Assembly (NCBI RefSeq): GCF_001591505.1
Contig: NZ_BCVA01000041.1
Coordinates: forward strand, 1-55,455
Reading direction: 5' to 3'
Source: Neobacillus niacini NBRC 15566
Lineage (GTDB): Bacteria; Bacillota; Bacilli; Bacillales; Cytobacillaceae
Length of the DNA stretch: 55,455 nt
Both the position numbers and the translations under genes were made by a program. This document shows, in pieces, positions 24,998 through 32,828 of this stretch (the stretch's first letter is position 1; each line of letters begins with the position of its first letter). The notes beneath the pieces are model-generated. The model worked only from the letters and a program-made list of their open reading frames with translations. It was not told the DNA's origin and did not search any database.

Positions 24998-25382
24998 TTT
25001 CTTGTTTTTCTTTATCAAACCAAAGCAGTTCTTGGTCCTCTTCATCGCCGTTATAGTTGATTAGAATCTCTTCGCCTTCTTTAATATCTTTGTAAGCAAA
25101 GAAGTCAAAGGTATGGTTTGGAAAATTTATCTCATATGTGGCATTAGGCTGATAGGAATGATTAAATAACATCCCATAACCTAAGAGAATGCATGTATGG
25201 TTAATCCCATATTCAAACGCATAATCAGCAAGCAATGTTTTTTCAATGTGTTCATGCTCTTCATTCGGATAGGCGATAACGGGTGCTTCATGGATAAGCT
25301 CGCCCTTTTTAATATCACGTGTAGCGAATACTCCTCGATTGAACTCTCCGTCACTAAGCTTTGAAGATTTTATTTCTATCAT
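24993..25382 (-). CDS. SET domain protein
   Basis: A 129-aa protein that is essentially a stand-alone SET domain. RGVFATRDIKKGELIHEAPVIA opens the fold, GYGMLFNHSYQPNATYE carries the conserved NHS motif, and DIKEGEEILINYNGD the catalytic-site Tyr. Eukaryotic SET proteins methylate lysine; the substrate of the short bacterial forms is unknown. I start at ATG 25382 with AGGTG six nt upstream; a GTG at 25391 is an alternative. Monocistronic, next to but not obviously linked with the purine genes. Confidence 0.88.
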   Translation of the reverse strand: MIEIKSSKLSDGEFNRGVFATRDIKKGELIHEAPVIAYPNEEHEHIEKTLLADYAFEYGINHTCILLGYGMLFNHSYQPNATYEINFPNHTFDFFAYKDIKEGEEILINYNGDEEDQELLWFDKEKQEK

Positions 25383-25504
25383 GTTCGTCACCTACATTTA
25401 CTTTCTTTCGAAGTTAATTATCCTATTTAGTTTGACAGGTAATGGCATTGAAAGCAACCGTTTTTCGGTTTCTCGCATGATAGTGTGTCTTAAAAGCACG
25501 AATT

Positions 25505-27244
25505 TTAAACAGTACTGATGTTAATATGCTCGAAGGTTGAAACCTTAAATAAACCTTTATCGGTAAGTTTTAACTCTGGGATAACAGGAAGCGCTAAAAA
25601 GGAAAGGGTTAAAAAGGGATTGAAATAATCGTTTGCTCCAAGCTGCTCAAGAGCATTGTGAAGGTTATTGAGACTACTGTAGACTTCACGGTAAGGGCGG
25701 TCAGACATTAATCCTGCGATGGGTAACTCTAAAGAAGCAAGTATTTGACCTTCTTTAATCACAACCAGCCCGCCTTGCATTTCTTTTATTGTATTTGCAG
25801 CTAACACCATATCATCGTCATTGGTCCCAGCGATAATGAGATTATGTGAATCATGGGCAATAGTGGTAGCAATTGCACCATGTTTTAATCCTAAGCCTTT
25901 CACAATGCCCAAACCAATTTGCCTCGTGAAATGATGGCGCTCGATTACAGCGAGCTTTAACTGATCCCCACTGATCGAAGGTTGGAAGAACCCTTTATTG
26001 CAGGTGTCTACTTCTTCTTCGATATGCCGTGTTATAAGACTGTTAGGAATGATTTCAATGATATTTGCTTTGTTCGTTGATAATGGAATATTGAAGTTTG
26101 CTTTTAAAATGTCATCAAAATGGACAGAATTTTTTAAGTTAGCACTGCCACCCTTATGAGTGGAAATGCAATCCGTAACCAACTTACCATCTTCTACAAC
26201 GGCTTTTCCGTTTTTATAAACGTGTATAATCTTTAACGTTTCAAGTTCTTCTACTAAAGAAAAATCCGCTTTGTAACCGGCGGCAATTGCACCCTTATCA
26301 CTAAGCCCAAAGCATTCTGCTGCATTGATGGAAGCCATTTGGATAGCTGTTACCGGGGAAATTCCTAAGTTGATAGCCAGCCGAACGTTATGATCGATGC
26401 TGCCTCCAATTACTAGGTCATCTAAATGCTTATCATCGGTAACAAATAAGCACTTCCGTGAATTATACTCATTTACTGCCGGAATCAAATTCTGTAAATC
26501 TTTTGCCACAGTTCCTTCACGAATCATTAAATACATGCCGCTTCGAAGACGTTCTTTCGCTTCTTCCGCGGTTGTACTTTCATGATCGCTCCTAATACCT
26601 GCAGCCATATACACATTCAAATCAGTTCCAGTTAATCCCGCAGCATGACCATCCACTTTTTTTCCGAACTGTTTAGCATCAGATATTTTGTTGAGCATAT
26701 CATCTTCAGCATTTAGGACGGCAGGAAAATTCATCACCTCTGCTAATCCTAGGACTCGTGGATGTTGATAAAAGGGAACTAAATCCTCTGCTTTTAAAAT
26801 AGCGCCTGAGTTTTCGAAGCTTGTCGCAGGAACACAGGAAGGAAGCATAATATAAATATCAAAAGGAAGATTTTCGGAAGAATCGAGCATATATTGAATG
26901 CCGGCAGTACCCAGGACATTCGCAATTTCATGGGGATCAGCGATAACGGTCGTTACTCCGTGAGGAAGGAGGACTTTGGCAAATTCACTAGGCGTCACCA
27001 AAGAAGATTCAATATGAACATGACCATCAATAAAGGCAGGAATTACATAACGCCCCTTGGCATCAACAATATTTTTCCCCTTATATTGCCCGATCCCTGC
27101 AAAATAACCATCGACAATAGCGATATCGCCTTCGACTATTTCTCCGTTAAATACATCGATAATCCTGCCATTTTTTACTACGGTGTCGGCAGGCTCATTT
27201 CCTGAGGCAACTGAAATTCTTCGGGTTAATTGATTTCTCTTCAT
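25505..27244 (-). CDS. adeC: adenine deaminase
   Basis: A 579-aa metal-dependent amidohydrolase converting adenine to hypoxanthine and ammonia. N-terminal amidohydrolase signature IPAFIDGHVHIESS (about 70-83) carries the metal-binding HxH. HGVTTVIADPHEIANV and the LDDLVIGGSIDHNVRLAI segments are characteristic of Ade/AdeC. The C-terminal adenine deaminase domain has HHFTRQIGLGIVKGLGLKHGAIATTIAHDSHNLIIAG. Length agrees with B. subtilis AdeC (577 aa). It starts 24 bp after the guaD stop, so guaD-adeC are one leftward purine-salvage/degradation operon. Confidence 0.97.
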   Translation of the reverse strand: MKRNQLTRRISVASGNEPADTVVKNGRIIDVFNGEIVEGDIAIVDGYFAGIGQYKGKNIVDAKGRYVIPAFIDGHVHIESSLVTPSEFAKVLLPHGVTTVIADPHEIANVLGTAGIQYMLDSSENLPFDIYIMLPSCVPATSFENSGAILKAEDLVPFYQHPRVLGLAEVMNFPAVLNAEDDMLNKISDAKQFGKKVDGHAAGLTGTDLNVYMAAGIRSDHESTTAEEAKERLRSGMYLMIREGTVAKDLQNLIPAVNEYNSRKCLFVTDDKHLDDLVIGGSIDHNVRLAINLGISPVTAIQMASINAAECFGLSDKGAIAAGYKADFSLVEELETLKIIHVYKNGKAVVEDGKLVTDCISTHKGGSANLKNSVHFDDILKANFNIPLSTNKANIIEIIPNSLITRHIEEEVDTCNKGFFQPSISGDQLKLAVIERHHFTRQIGLGIVKGLGLKHGAIATTIAHDSHNLIIAGTNDDDMVLAANTIKEMQGGLVVIKEGQILASLELPIAGLMSDRPYREVYSSLNNLHNALEQLGANDYFNPFLTLSFLALPVIPELKLTDKGLFKVSTFEHINISTV

Positions 27245-27268
27245 TGCTCAACACCCTCTACTTTAATA

Positions 27269-27739
27269 TTAGTATTCAACTTTATTCTTAGAACTTTCCC
27301 ATGTCCGAAAAGGAAGGTCGCCATCGTCCGGAAAGATTTTTTTCATGGGTATTTGCCTATTTTCCATTGGAAGTTCGAGCTGTTCATAAATGAACTGATC
27401 ATCAAACCCGATCTTGGCGGCATCCTGTTTCGTGCATGCATAGTAAACGGCCTTCGGTCTCGCCCAGTAAATAGCACCAATGCACATTGGACAAGGTTCG
27501 CAGCTCGTGTAAATTTCACAATCCGTCAGTTGGAAGTCTTTTAAATAGCTGCAGGCGGCGCGAATAGCTTGGACTTCTGCATGTGCTGTTGGATCGTTGG
27601 AAGATGTTACTTCATTACGGCCAACCCCAATTATTTTTCCATCCTTCACTACGATGGCCCCAAACGGTCCGCCATGATTGGTTAAGACATTATTGAGTGC
27701 TTCCGCAATGGCCTTTTTCATAAAATGAATATCTGACAT
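27269..27739 (-). CDS. guaD: guanine deaminase
   Basis: A 156-aa cytidine-deaminase-fold enzyme converting guanine to xanthine. The zinc site is intact: HAEVQAIRAA (His and catalytic Glu) and CEPCPMCIGA (two Cys ligands). GGPFGAIVVKDG and the C-terminal ENRQIPMKKIF also fit GuaD. I start at the ATG at 27739 (GGAGAG upstream), which gives exactly the usual 156 aa; a frame to 27793 is longer but has no ribosome binding site. A tRNA adenosine deaminase (TadA) is less likely given context and the C-terminal region. First gene of guaD-adeC, divergent from the urate operon. Confidence 0.92.
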   Translation of the reverse strand: MSDIHFMKKAIAEALNNVLTNHGGPFGAIVVKDGKIIGVGRNEVTSSNDPTAHAEVQAIRAACSYLKDFQLTDCEIYTSCEPCPMCIGAIYWARPKAVYYACTKQDAAKIGFDDQFIYEQLELPMENRQIPMKKIFPDDGDLPFRTWESSKNKVEY

Positions 27740-28128
27740 GTAATCTCTCCATTCTCTGATGAACTTTTTTACATTTAGTACGTAAGGATTCATGATTTAT
27801 TAACTTGAGATTCATTATTCTATAACCCACTTAGAATTGCTTCCTTATTGTCAGGTTTGCTTACAGACTATTTTGGTCTAGGATGATTAAAAAACTTGTT
27901 AGATTATATGACAGGTTTGTAGATACTATTTCGGCATTTCTATAATATAGTGAAAAATTGGCAGGACGAGTTTGGTGTGCCGACGGCAGCTGACAATAGC
28001 CAAGCCATTAATGAAGATTCATAAATAGAAAGAGAACAGTTGATGTATTTTTAGGAGGTCTGGAATATATATAGTTTTAACTGTAATCCGGCTGAATGGT
28101 CACCAGCCGGAGGAAGAGAGGTGAGGTT
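27740..28128. promoter_or_regulatory. divergent control region and leader of the urate operon
   Basis: A 389-bp region between guaD and the OHCU decarboxylase gene. A rightward promoter candidate is TTGTAG (27917-27922), 18 bp, TATAAT (27941-27946). It would leave an mRNA leader of about 175 nt. The leader contains an AGGAGG at about 28052-28057 with no start codon at proper distance. A perfect hairpin CCGGCTG/CAGCCGG (28088-28110) sits directly before the real ribosome binding site. No purine riboswitch core or clear PucR box is visible. I see no convincing gene here. Confidence 0.5.
28088..28110 (+). promoter_or_regulatory. leader hairpin before the OHCU decarboxylase gene
   Basis: CCGGCTG (28088-28094) pairs perfectly with CAGCCGG (28104-28110) around a 9-nt loop. 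The 3' arm abuts the AGGAAGAGAGGTGAGG ribosome binding region, so it may influence translation or mRNA stability. No T run follows, so it is not a terminator. Confidence 0.5.
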
Positions 28129-28617
28129 ATGGAGGAAGTAAATCAAATGAACAAAGAGGAGTTTGTACTAAAGATAGGCTGGGTGTTTGAACATTCTCCA
28201 TGGGTAGCAGCGGGAGCATGGGAAAGTATGCCGTTTGAATCCCATGAGAACCTTTTACAAACGATGATTGATATTGTTCAACGTGCCGAGGAGTCTATGA
28301 AGTTAGCCTTACTTCGTGCACACCCAGATTTAGGAACAAGGTTGAAAATGTCCGAGGTTTCACAAAAGGAGCAAGAAGGCGCAGGCCTTGATAAGCTTGC
28401 AAAGGAAGAATTTGAGGAGTTTATATCCCTTAATAAGAAGTATGTAGATAAATTTCAGTTTCCGTTTATTATGGCGGTAAAGGGGCAAAACAAGGACACC
28501 ATTTTAGCTGCAATGAAGCAAAGGGTCCATAATACCTACGGAAAAGAATATAACATTGCCTTGCGAGAAGTATTTAAAATAGCCGAGTTTAGATTGAATG
28601 ATATTTTCAAAGAGTAA
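28129..28617 (+). CDS. OHCU decarboxylase (urate pathway)
   Basis: A 162-aa 2-oxo-4-hydroxy-4-carboxy-5-ureidoimidazoline decarboxylase, which gives S-allantoin in the third step of urate breakdown. HSPWVAAGAW (about 19-28), LRAHPDLGTR (about 63-72, catalytic His) and KFQFPFIMAVKGQNKDTILAAMKQR (about 108-132) are family hallmarks. I start at ATG 28129 with GAGGTGAGG upstream. In B. subtilis this domain is the N-terminal half of the fused PucL. Here it is a separate gene, divided from uricase by a 273-bp repeat-filled gap, yet first in the same operon order. Confidence 0.93.
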   Translation: MEEVNQMNKEEFVLKIGWVFEHSPWVAAGAWESMPFESHENLLQTMIDIVQRAEESMKLALLRAHPDLGTRLKMSEVSQKEQEGAGLDKLAKEEFEEFISLNKKYVDKFQFPFIMAVKGQNKDTILAAMKQRVHNTYGKEYNIALREVFKIAEFRLNDIFKE

Positions 28618-28627
28618 AGCATCCATG

Positions 28628-28827
28628 ATGACCCTTAATAAAAGGATAATCGAAAAAGTGTTTAATGGTAGAGGAAATAAGTGACCGCAAATGAGAAGAA
28701 ATTGAAAAAATGGTCACTAATAGAGGCTATAAGTGACTGAAAACGAGAAAAAACCGAAAAAGTGGTCACTAATAGAGCCCATAGATGACCCCAATCAAAG
28801 GAAATATAAAAAGTGGTTTCAACAAGC
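28628..28827. repeat. tandem repeat, 52-bp units with AGTGACC/GGTCACT inverted arms
   Basis: Four consecutive units begin near 28628, 28680, 28732 and 28784, an exact 52-bp step. The best unit (28680) reads AGTGACC, about 25 A-rich nt, GGTCACT, then AATAGAGGCTATA. The arms are perfectly complementary in unit 1 and differ by one base in unit 2. Outer units are degraded. No ORF runs through the array. It fills the gap between the OHCU decarboxylase and uricase genes. Confidence 0.8.
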
Positions 28828-28890
28828 TACCCAATGTAAAAACGTTCAGTGTCTAAGCCTATCCAAAAAGACAGAGGAGGCTAATGCCAT

Positions 28891-29847
28891 ATGAAAAGAA
28901 CGATGAGCTACGGAAAAGCAGATGTTTGGGTTTATCGTACCTACGCTAAGCCGTTAACTGTAATTCGAAACATTCCCGAGTCCACATTCACAGGGAGAAA
29001 AAACATTCTATTTGGCATGAATGTAAAAGTCGCTGTAGAAGGTGAAGCTTTTTTTTCCTCATTTAAAAATGGTGATAACACGTTGGTTGTTGCAACCGAT
29101 TCTATGAAAAATTTCATCCTTAAGCATGCAGGCGATTATCAGGGAGCCACCCAGGAAGGGTTCCTTGAATTTGTTGCACAACGATTTCTTGAGACGTACT
29201 CACATATGACAGGCATTAATATCTCAGGTGAACAGATTTCCTTTGAAGAGCTTCCTGTTCCGACGGCAAATGGCAGCTTTGAACCAAGCCCATTGGTGTT
29301 TCGCTACTCATTAAATGAACAGGCCGGAGCCTCCATAGAAGTAAAACGTGAAAATGATGACATTATCACCACCCTTCACCTAAGCACTTTAAAGGGTCTT
29401 AAGCTTATTAAGGTAAAGGGCAGTTCGTTTTACGGCTATGTGAAGGATGAATATACGACATTGCCGGAATCCTTTGACCGCCCGCTGTTTATCTTTTTAA
29501 ATATTGATTGGCGTTATGACGACCTTGAGGATGCCAGGGGAAATACATCCGATGGCTATGTGGCAGCAGAACAGGTCAGGGATATTGCGTACACTGTCTT
29601 CCATGAAGAAAACTCTCCATCCATCCAAAATCTCATTTACCGAATCGGTACTCGAATCCTAGAACGTTTTCCACAGTTAGCAGAGGTCCGGTTCGAATCA
29701 AATAACCGTACGTGGGAAACGATTTTAGATGAAATTCCTGCCTCACAAGAAGGAAAAGTATTTACGGAACCTCGTCCCCCTTATGGTTTCCAATGTTTTT
29801 CAATGACGCGTGCTGACCTAGAAGCTAAAGAGGAACCCAATAAATGA
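28891..29847 (+). CDS. pucL: urate oxidase (uricase)
   Basis: A 318-aa cofactor-free uricase (two T-fold domains) converting urate to 5-hydroxyisourate. Visible are MSYGKADVWVYRTY at the start, NTLVVATDSMKNFIL (about 69-83, charge-relay Thr/active-site region), and FRYSLNEQ. DDLEDARGNTSDGYVAAEQVRDI, IGTRILERFPQLAEVRFESNNRTWE and PRPPYGFQCFSMTR complete it. Equivalent to the C-terminal domain of B. subtilis PucL, hence the symbol with that caveat. Its stop overlaps the next start (ATGA). AGAGGAGG-type site upstream. Oxygen is required for the reaction, so this branch is aerobic. Confidence 0.95.
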   Translation: MKRTMSYGKADVWVYRTYAKPLTVIRNIPESTFTGRKNILFGMNVKVAVEGEAFFSSFKNGDNTLVVATDSMKNFILKHAGDYQGATQEGFLEFVAQRFLETYSHMTGINISGEQISFEELPVPTANGSFEPSPLVFRYSLNEQAGASIEVKRENDDIITTLHLSTLKGLKLIKVKGSSFYGYVKDEYTTLPESFDRPLFIFLNIDWRYDDLEDARGNTSDGYVAAEQVRDIAYTVFHEENSPSIQNLIYRIGTRILERFPQLAEVRFESNNRTWETILDEIPASQEGKVFTEPRPPYGFQCFSMTRADLEAKEEPNK

Positions 29848-30203
29848 AAGGGAAGCTAACAACGCATGTCCTTGATATTAGCATAGGAAGGCCAGCGAGC
29901 GGTGTGTTAGTAGAGTTAGTACATGTTGGTCCAAATGGAGAGAACGAAGTCATCGCGTCTTCCTATACAAATGAAGATGGCAGATTAAATCAGCCCCTTT
30001 TGAAGGGGGAGCATATGAAACAGGGAATCTATGAACTTCTTTTTTTTGTTGGAGACTATTACCGAAGTCGCGGAGCTGCCACTGAAAATCCCTCATTCCT
30101 GGATTGTGTTCCCGTTCGATTTGGTATTTCTGAGCCAGATTCCCACTATCATGTGCCTCTTTTGATCTCACCGGGAGGGTACAGTACGTACCGAGGGAGT
30201 TAG
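29844..30203 (+). CDS. pucM: 5-hydroxyisourate hydrolase (transthyretin-like)
   Basis: A 119-aa HIU hydrolase that opens 5-hydroxyisourate to OHCU, linking uricase and OHCU decarboxylase. The N-terminal LTTHVLDISIGRPASGV carries the conserved His of the active site, and the C-terminal signature YRGS closes the protein (residues 116-119). HYHVPLLISPGGYSTYRGS is typical. The start codon overlaps the uricase stop by 4 nt, so translation is coupled. Equivalent to B. subtilis PucM. Normal length. Confidence 0.96.
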   Translation: MKGKLTTHVLDISIGRPASGVLVELVHVGPNGENEVIASSYTNEDGRLNQPLLKGEHMKQGIYELLFFVGDYYRSRGAATENPSFLDCVPVRFGISEPDSHYHVPLLISPGGYSTYRGS

Positions 30204-30211
30204 GAGGAAAA

Positions 30212-31618
30212 ATGAGTACTGAACTTTGGGTAAAAAACGGATATGTTTTGACAGAAGAAGGGTTTCGATACAAAAATATTAGGATTATAGATGGTAAGAT
30301 TGATACTCTCTACGAGTGCGAACCTGAACCAATGACAGAGAACAATGCAAATTTCATAGACGCAAGTGGCTGCCTAGTGGTTCCTGGATTTATCGATGCA
30401 CATGTTCATTTTAATGATCCCGGCCGGACGGATTGGGAAGGAATTGAGACGGGCAGCCTTGCCGCAGCCATTGGAGGAACAACCACAATCTTTGATATGC
30501 CGCTCAATTGTTCTCCGTCTGTGACAACCGTGAAAAATTTACAGCATAAAAGGGAGTATTTAACCTCCAAATCCTATATTGATTATGCCTTGTGGGGTGG
30601 CATGACTGGTAAATCGGTAAGTAATCAAGAAGAACTCGCCCAAATGAGTAAGGGTATTATTGCATGGAAGGCATTTATGTGTGAGAGCGGTATTGATGAT
30701 TTTCCCTTTGTTTCACCTAATCAAATGAAGATGGCTATGAAAACAGCAGCTGAACAAAATAAAATCCTCGCTCTGCATGCAGAATGGGAGAAAGAGATTC
30801 ATAACCTTACTACTTTTTATAAAAAACAAACTAGCCTCGATGAGCACAGGGCCTTTCTTGCCAGCAGACCGATTTCCGCGGAAGAAAAGGCGGTTAGTTA
30901 TGCTTTAGAGGCTGCTCAGAAATATGGAACATCGGTCCACTTCGTCCATATCAGTTCACCCAGAGTCGTTAAACTCATTCAAGAAGCCAAGGAAAGTGGA
31001 ATTAACGCTACAGTAGAAACCTGTCCTCATTATTTACTATTTGATGAAGATGATTTCCTTAAATCTGGTGCCATTCTCAAGTGTGCGCCGCCGCTTCGGC
31101 CAAGAGAAGAAGTAGAAGGACTGTGGGATTGTATGTCAAATGGGTGGATTGATACGATTGGTTCTGATCATTCTCCTTGTCTTTATTCCATGAAAAACAC
31201 GGACTCCATTTGGGAAGCCTGGGGAGGAATCCAAGGAGTACAATTTACTTGGCTTGCTTTACTCGATGAGGCTATGAAAAGGAAAATTCCACTTAAAGAC
31301 ATACTTCCTCTGGGAACTGCAAATGTAGCTGATCGGTTTGGGATATCTGCAAAGAAAGGAAGAATTCAATCTGGGGTGGACGGGGATTTAGTTTTAATTT
31401 CATTAGATGAAACAACGATTGTGGATCAGCAATGTATTGCCTTCCGCAATCGATATTCCCCCTATGAAAATAGAAAATTCATGTTAAAGGTAAAGAAAAC
31501 CATTTTACGAGGAAAAGTCATTTATGATGATTACAGCGGAATCACGCAAGAAAAGGATGGACAGTATATACTGCCAGGGGAGGTAGCATATGGCTCAGTT
31601 CCCAACGAATCTAAATGA
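30212..31618 (+). CDS. pucH: allantoinase
   Basis: A 468-aa dihydroorotase-type amidohydrolase hydrolysing allantoin to allantoate. Metal-binding motif FIDAHVHFNDPGRTDWEG (about 56-73), KAFM with the expected carbamylated Lys near 150, LHAEWE, VHFVHIS, ETCPHYL and IGSDHSPC mark the binuclear zinc site. Length about 450-470 is normal for AllB/PucH. RBS TAGGAGG, 8 bp after pucM. The end overlaps the next gene by 29 nt in a different frame, again suggesting tight coupling. Confidence 0.95.
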   Translation: MSTELWVKNGYVLTEEGFRYKNIRIIDGKIDTLYECEPEPMTENNANFIDASGCLVVPGFIDAHVHFNDPGRTDWEGIETGSLAAAIGGTTTIFDMPLNCSPSVTTVKNLQHKREYLTSKSYIDYALWGGMTGKSVSNQEELAQMSKGIIAWKAFMCESGIDDFPFVSPNQMKMAMKTAAEQNKILALHAEWEKEIHNLTTFYKKQTSLDEHRAFLASRPISAEEKAVSYALEAAQKYGTSVHFVHISSPRVVKLIQEAKESGINATVETCPHYLLFDEDDFLKSGAILKCAPPLRPREEVEGLWDCMSNGWIDTIGSDHSPCLYSMKNTDSIWEAWGGIQGVQFTWLALLDEAMKRKIPLKDILPLGTANVADRFGISAKKGRIQSGVDGDLVLISLDETTIVDQQCIAFRNRYSPYENRKFMLKVKKTILRGKVIYDDYSGITQEKDGQYILPGEVAYGSVPNESK

Positions 31619-32816
31619 GGCAATCGACTGGCTTGCCTCTTTTGGGGCTGAGCCTGATGGAGGGGTAACTCGAACCCTTTATTCCCAGTCTTGGAAGGAT
31701 GCTCAGCAAGCCTTAAAGGGTTGGATGGAGGACGCTGGGCTCGACACAAATTATGATTCCATTGGAAACTTATTTGGAAGATTGCCTTCCTCTATTCCAA
31801 ATGCACAGACAATTTTAATTGGGTCGCATGTTGATACCGTTAAATCCGGCGGTAAATATGATGGTGCTTATGGAATCATTGCTGGGATTCTAGCATTAAT
31901 TTATTTGAAAAAAAAGTTCGGGCAGCCCGACCTAAACCTTGAAGTGGTTTCTTTTTGCGAAGAGGAAGGAAGCCGCTTTCCAATCGCTCTCTGGGGTTCA
32001 GGTGTGATTACGGGGAATTATTCATTTAAAGATATTCGTGATATCAAGGATTCACAGGGAATAAGCTTTGAGACAGCTATGATGGCAGCTGGATTTGGTC
32101 TTTCTAAATATAGGGTCCGAAATGATATCCAGACTTTTATTGAACTACATATCGAACAAGGACCCACATTAGAAAAAATTGAAAAATCAATTGGCATTGT
32201 CAAGGCAATTGTCGGTCAAAAACGGTTTCGAATTACGGTGAATGGAGAATCAAACCATGTTGGTACAACCTCAATGAAATGGAGAAGAGACGCGCTGCAT
32301 GGGGCGGTATTCATGATTCATGATTTATACGAAAGTGTAAAGGTATACGATGAGGATCTTGTAACAAGTGTAGGGCAGCTTTTTCTGGAACCTAATGTAC
32401 CAAATGTCATTCCTAATCACGTTCAGTTTACTGTCGATGCGAGACATCCAAATGAATCCATTTTACGGTCTTTTTGTCAGCAATTCGTCCAAATGTTTGA
32501 AGACCATGCAAAGAAATTCGGTCTGGATTTAAGTGTTGAGATGTGGCATGAGGTTCAGCCTGCCCAAATGAATCATAAGCTTAATGAAATTATACAAGGT
32601 ATCTGCACGGACAATATGATTCCTTGTCATTGGATGAATAGCGGTGCTGGGCACGACGCCCAGCTGTTTGCAGGTATTTGTCCTACGACCATTCTATTCG
32701 TTCCCAGCCAGGGCGGTATTAGCCATTCACCACTCGAATATACTTCAACACAGGACTTAGAAAAAGGTCTGGAGGTTCTCATACAACTATTACATCAATT
32801 AGCATACCACCGCTGA
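31590..32816 (+). CDS. pucF: allantoate amidohydrolase (M20 family)
   Basis: A 408-aa M20-family zinc/manganese amidohydrolase acting on allantoate, giving ureidoglycolate (via ureidoglycine) plus ammonia and CO2. Metal ligands: GSHVDTV (about 78-84), DGAYGIIAG, SFCEEEGSRFP (about 126-136), ELHIEQGP (about 188-195) and, at the end, GISHSPLEYTS. Belongs to the AllC / hydantoinase-carbamoylase subfamily; the operon context selects allantoate. AGGGGAGG site lies inside pucH. Equivalent to B. subtilis PucF. Confidence 0.93.
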   Translation: MAQFPTNLNEAIDWLASFGAEPDGGVTRTLYSQSWKDAQQALKGWMEDAGLDTNYDSIGNLFGRLPSSIPNAQTILIGSHVDTVKSGGKYDGAYGIIAGILALIYLKKKFGQPDLNLEVVSFCEEEGSRFPIALWGSGVITGNYSFKDIRDIKDSQGISFETAMMAAGFGLSKYRVRNDIQTFIELHIEQGPTLEKIEKSIGIVKAIVGQKRFRITVNGESNHVGTTSMKWRRDALHGAVFMIHDLYESVKVYDEDLVTSVGQLFLEPNVPNVIPNHVQFTVDARHPNESILRSFCQQFVQMFEDHAKKFGLDLSVEMWHEVQPAQMNHKLNEIIQGICTDNMIPCHWMNSGAGHDAQLFAGICPTTILFVPSQGGISHSPLEYTSTQDLEKGLEVLIQLLHQLAYHR

Positions 32817-32828
32817 GGAGTGATTTTT

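Noticed and set aside
27920..28022. Short open frame in the purine leader (from about 27923, GTG at 27950)
   Set aside because: 33 codons, GTG/ATA-type start without a ribosome binding site, no recognisable family. Possibly the tail of a lost gene, but not supportable.
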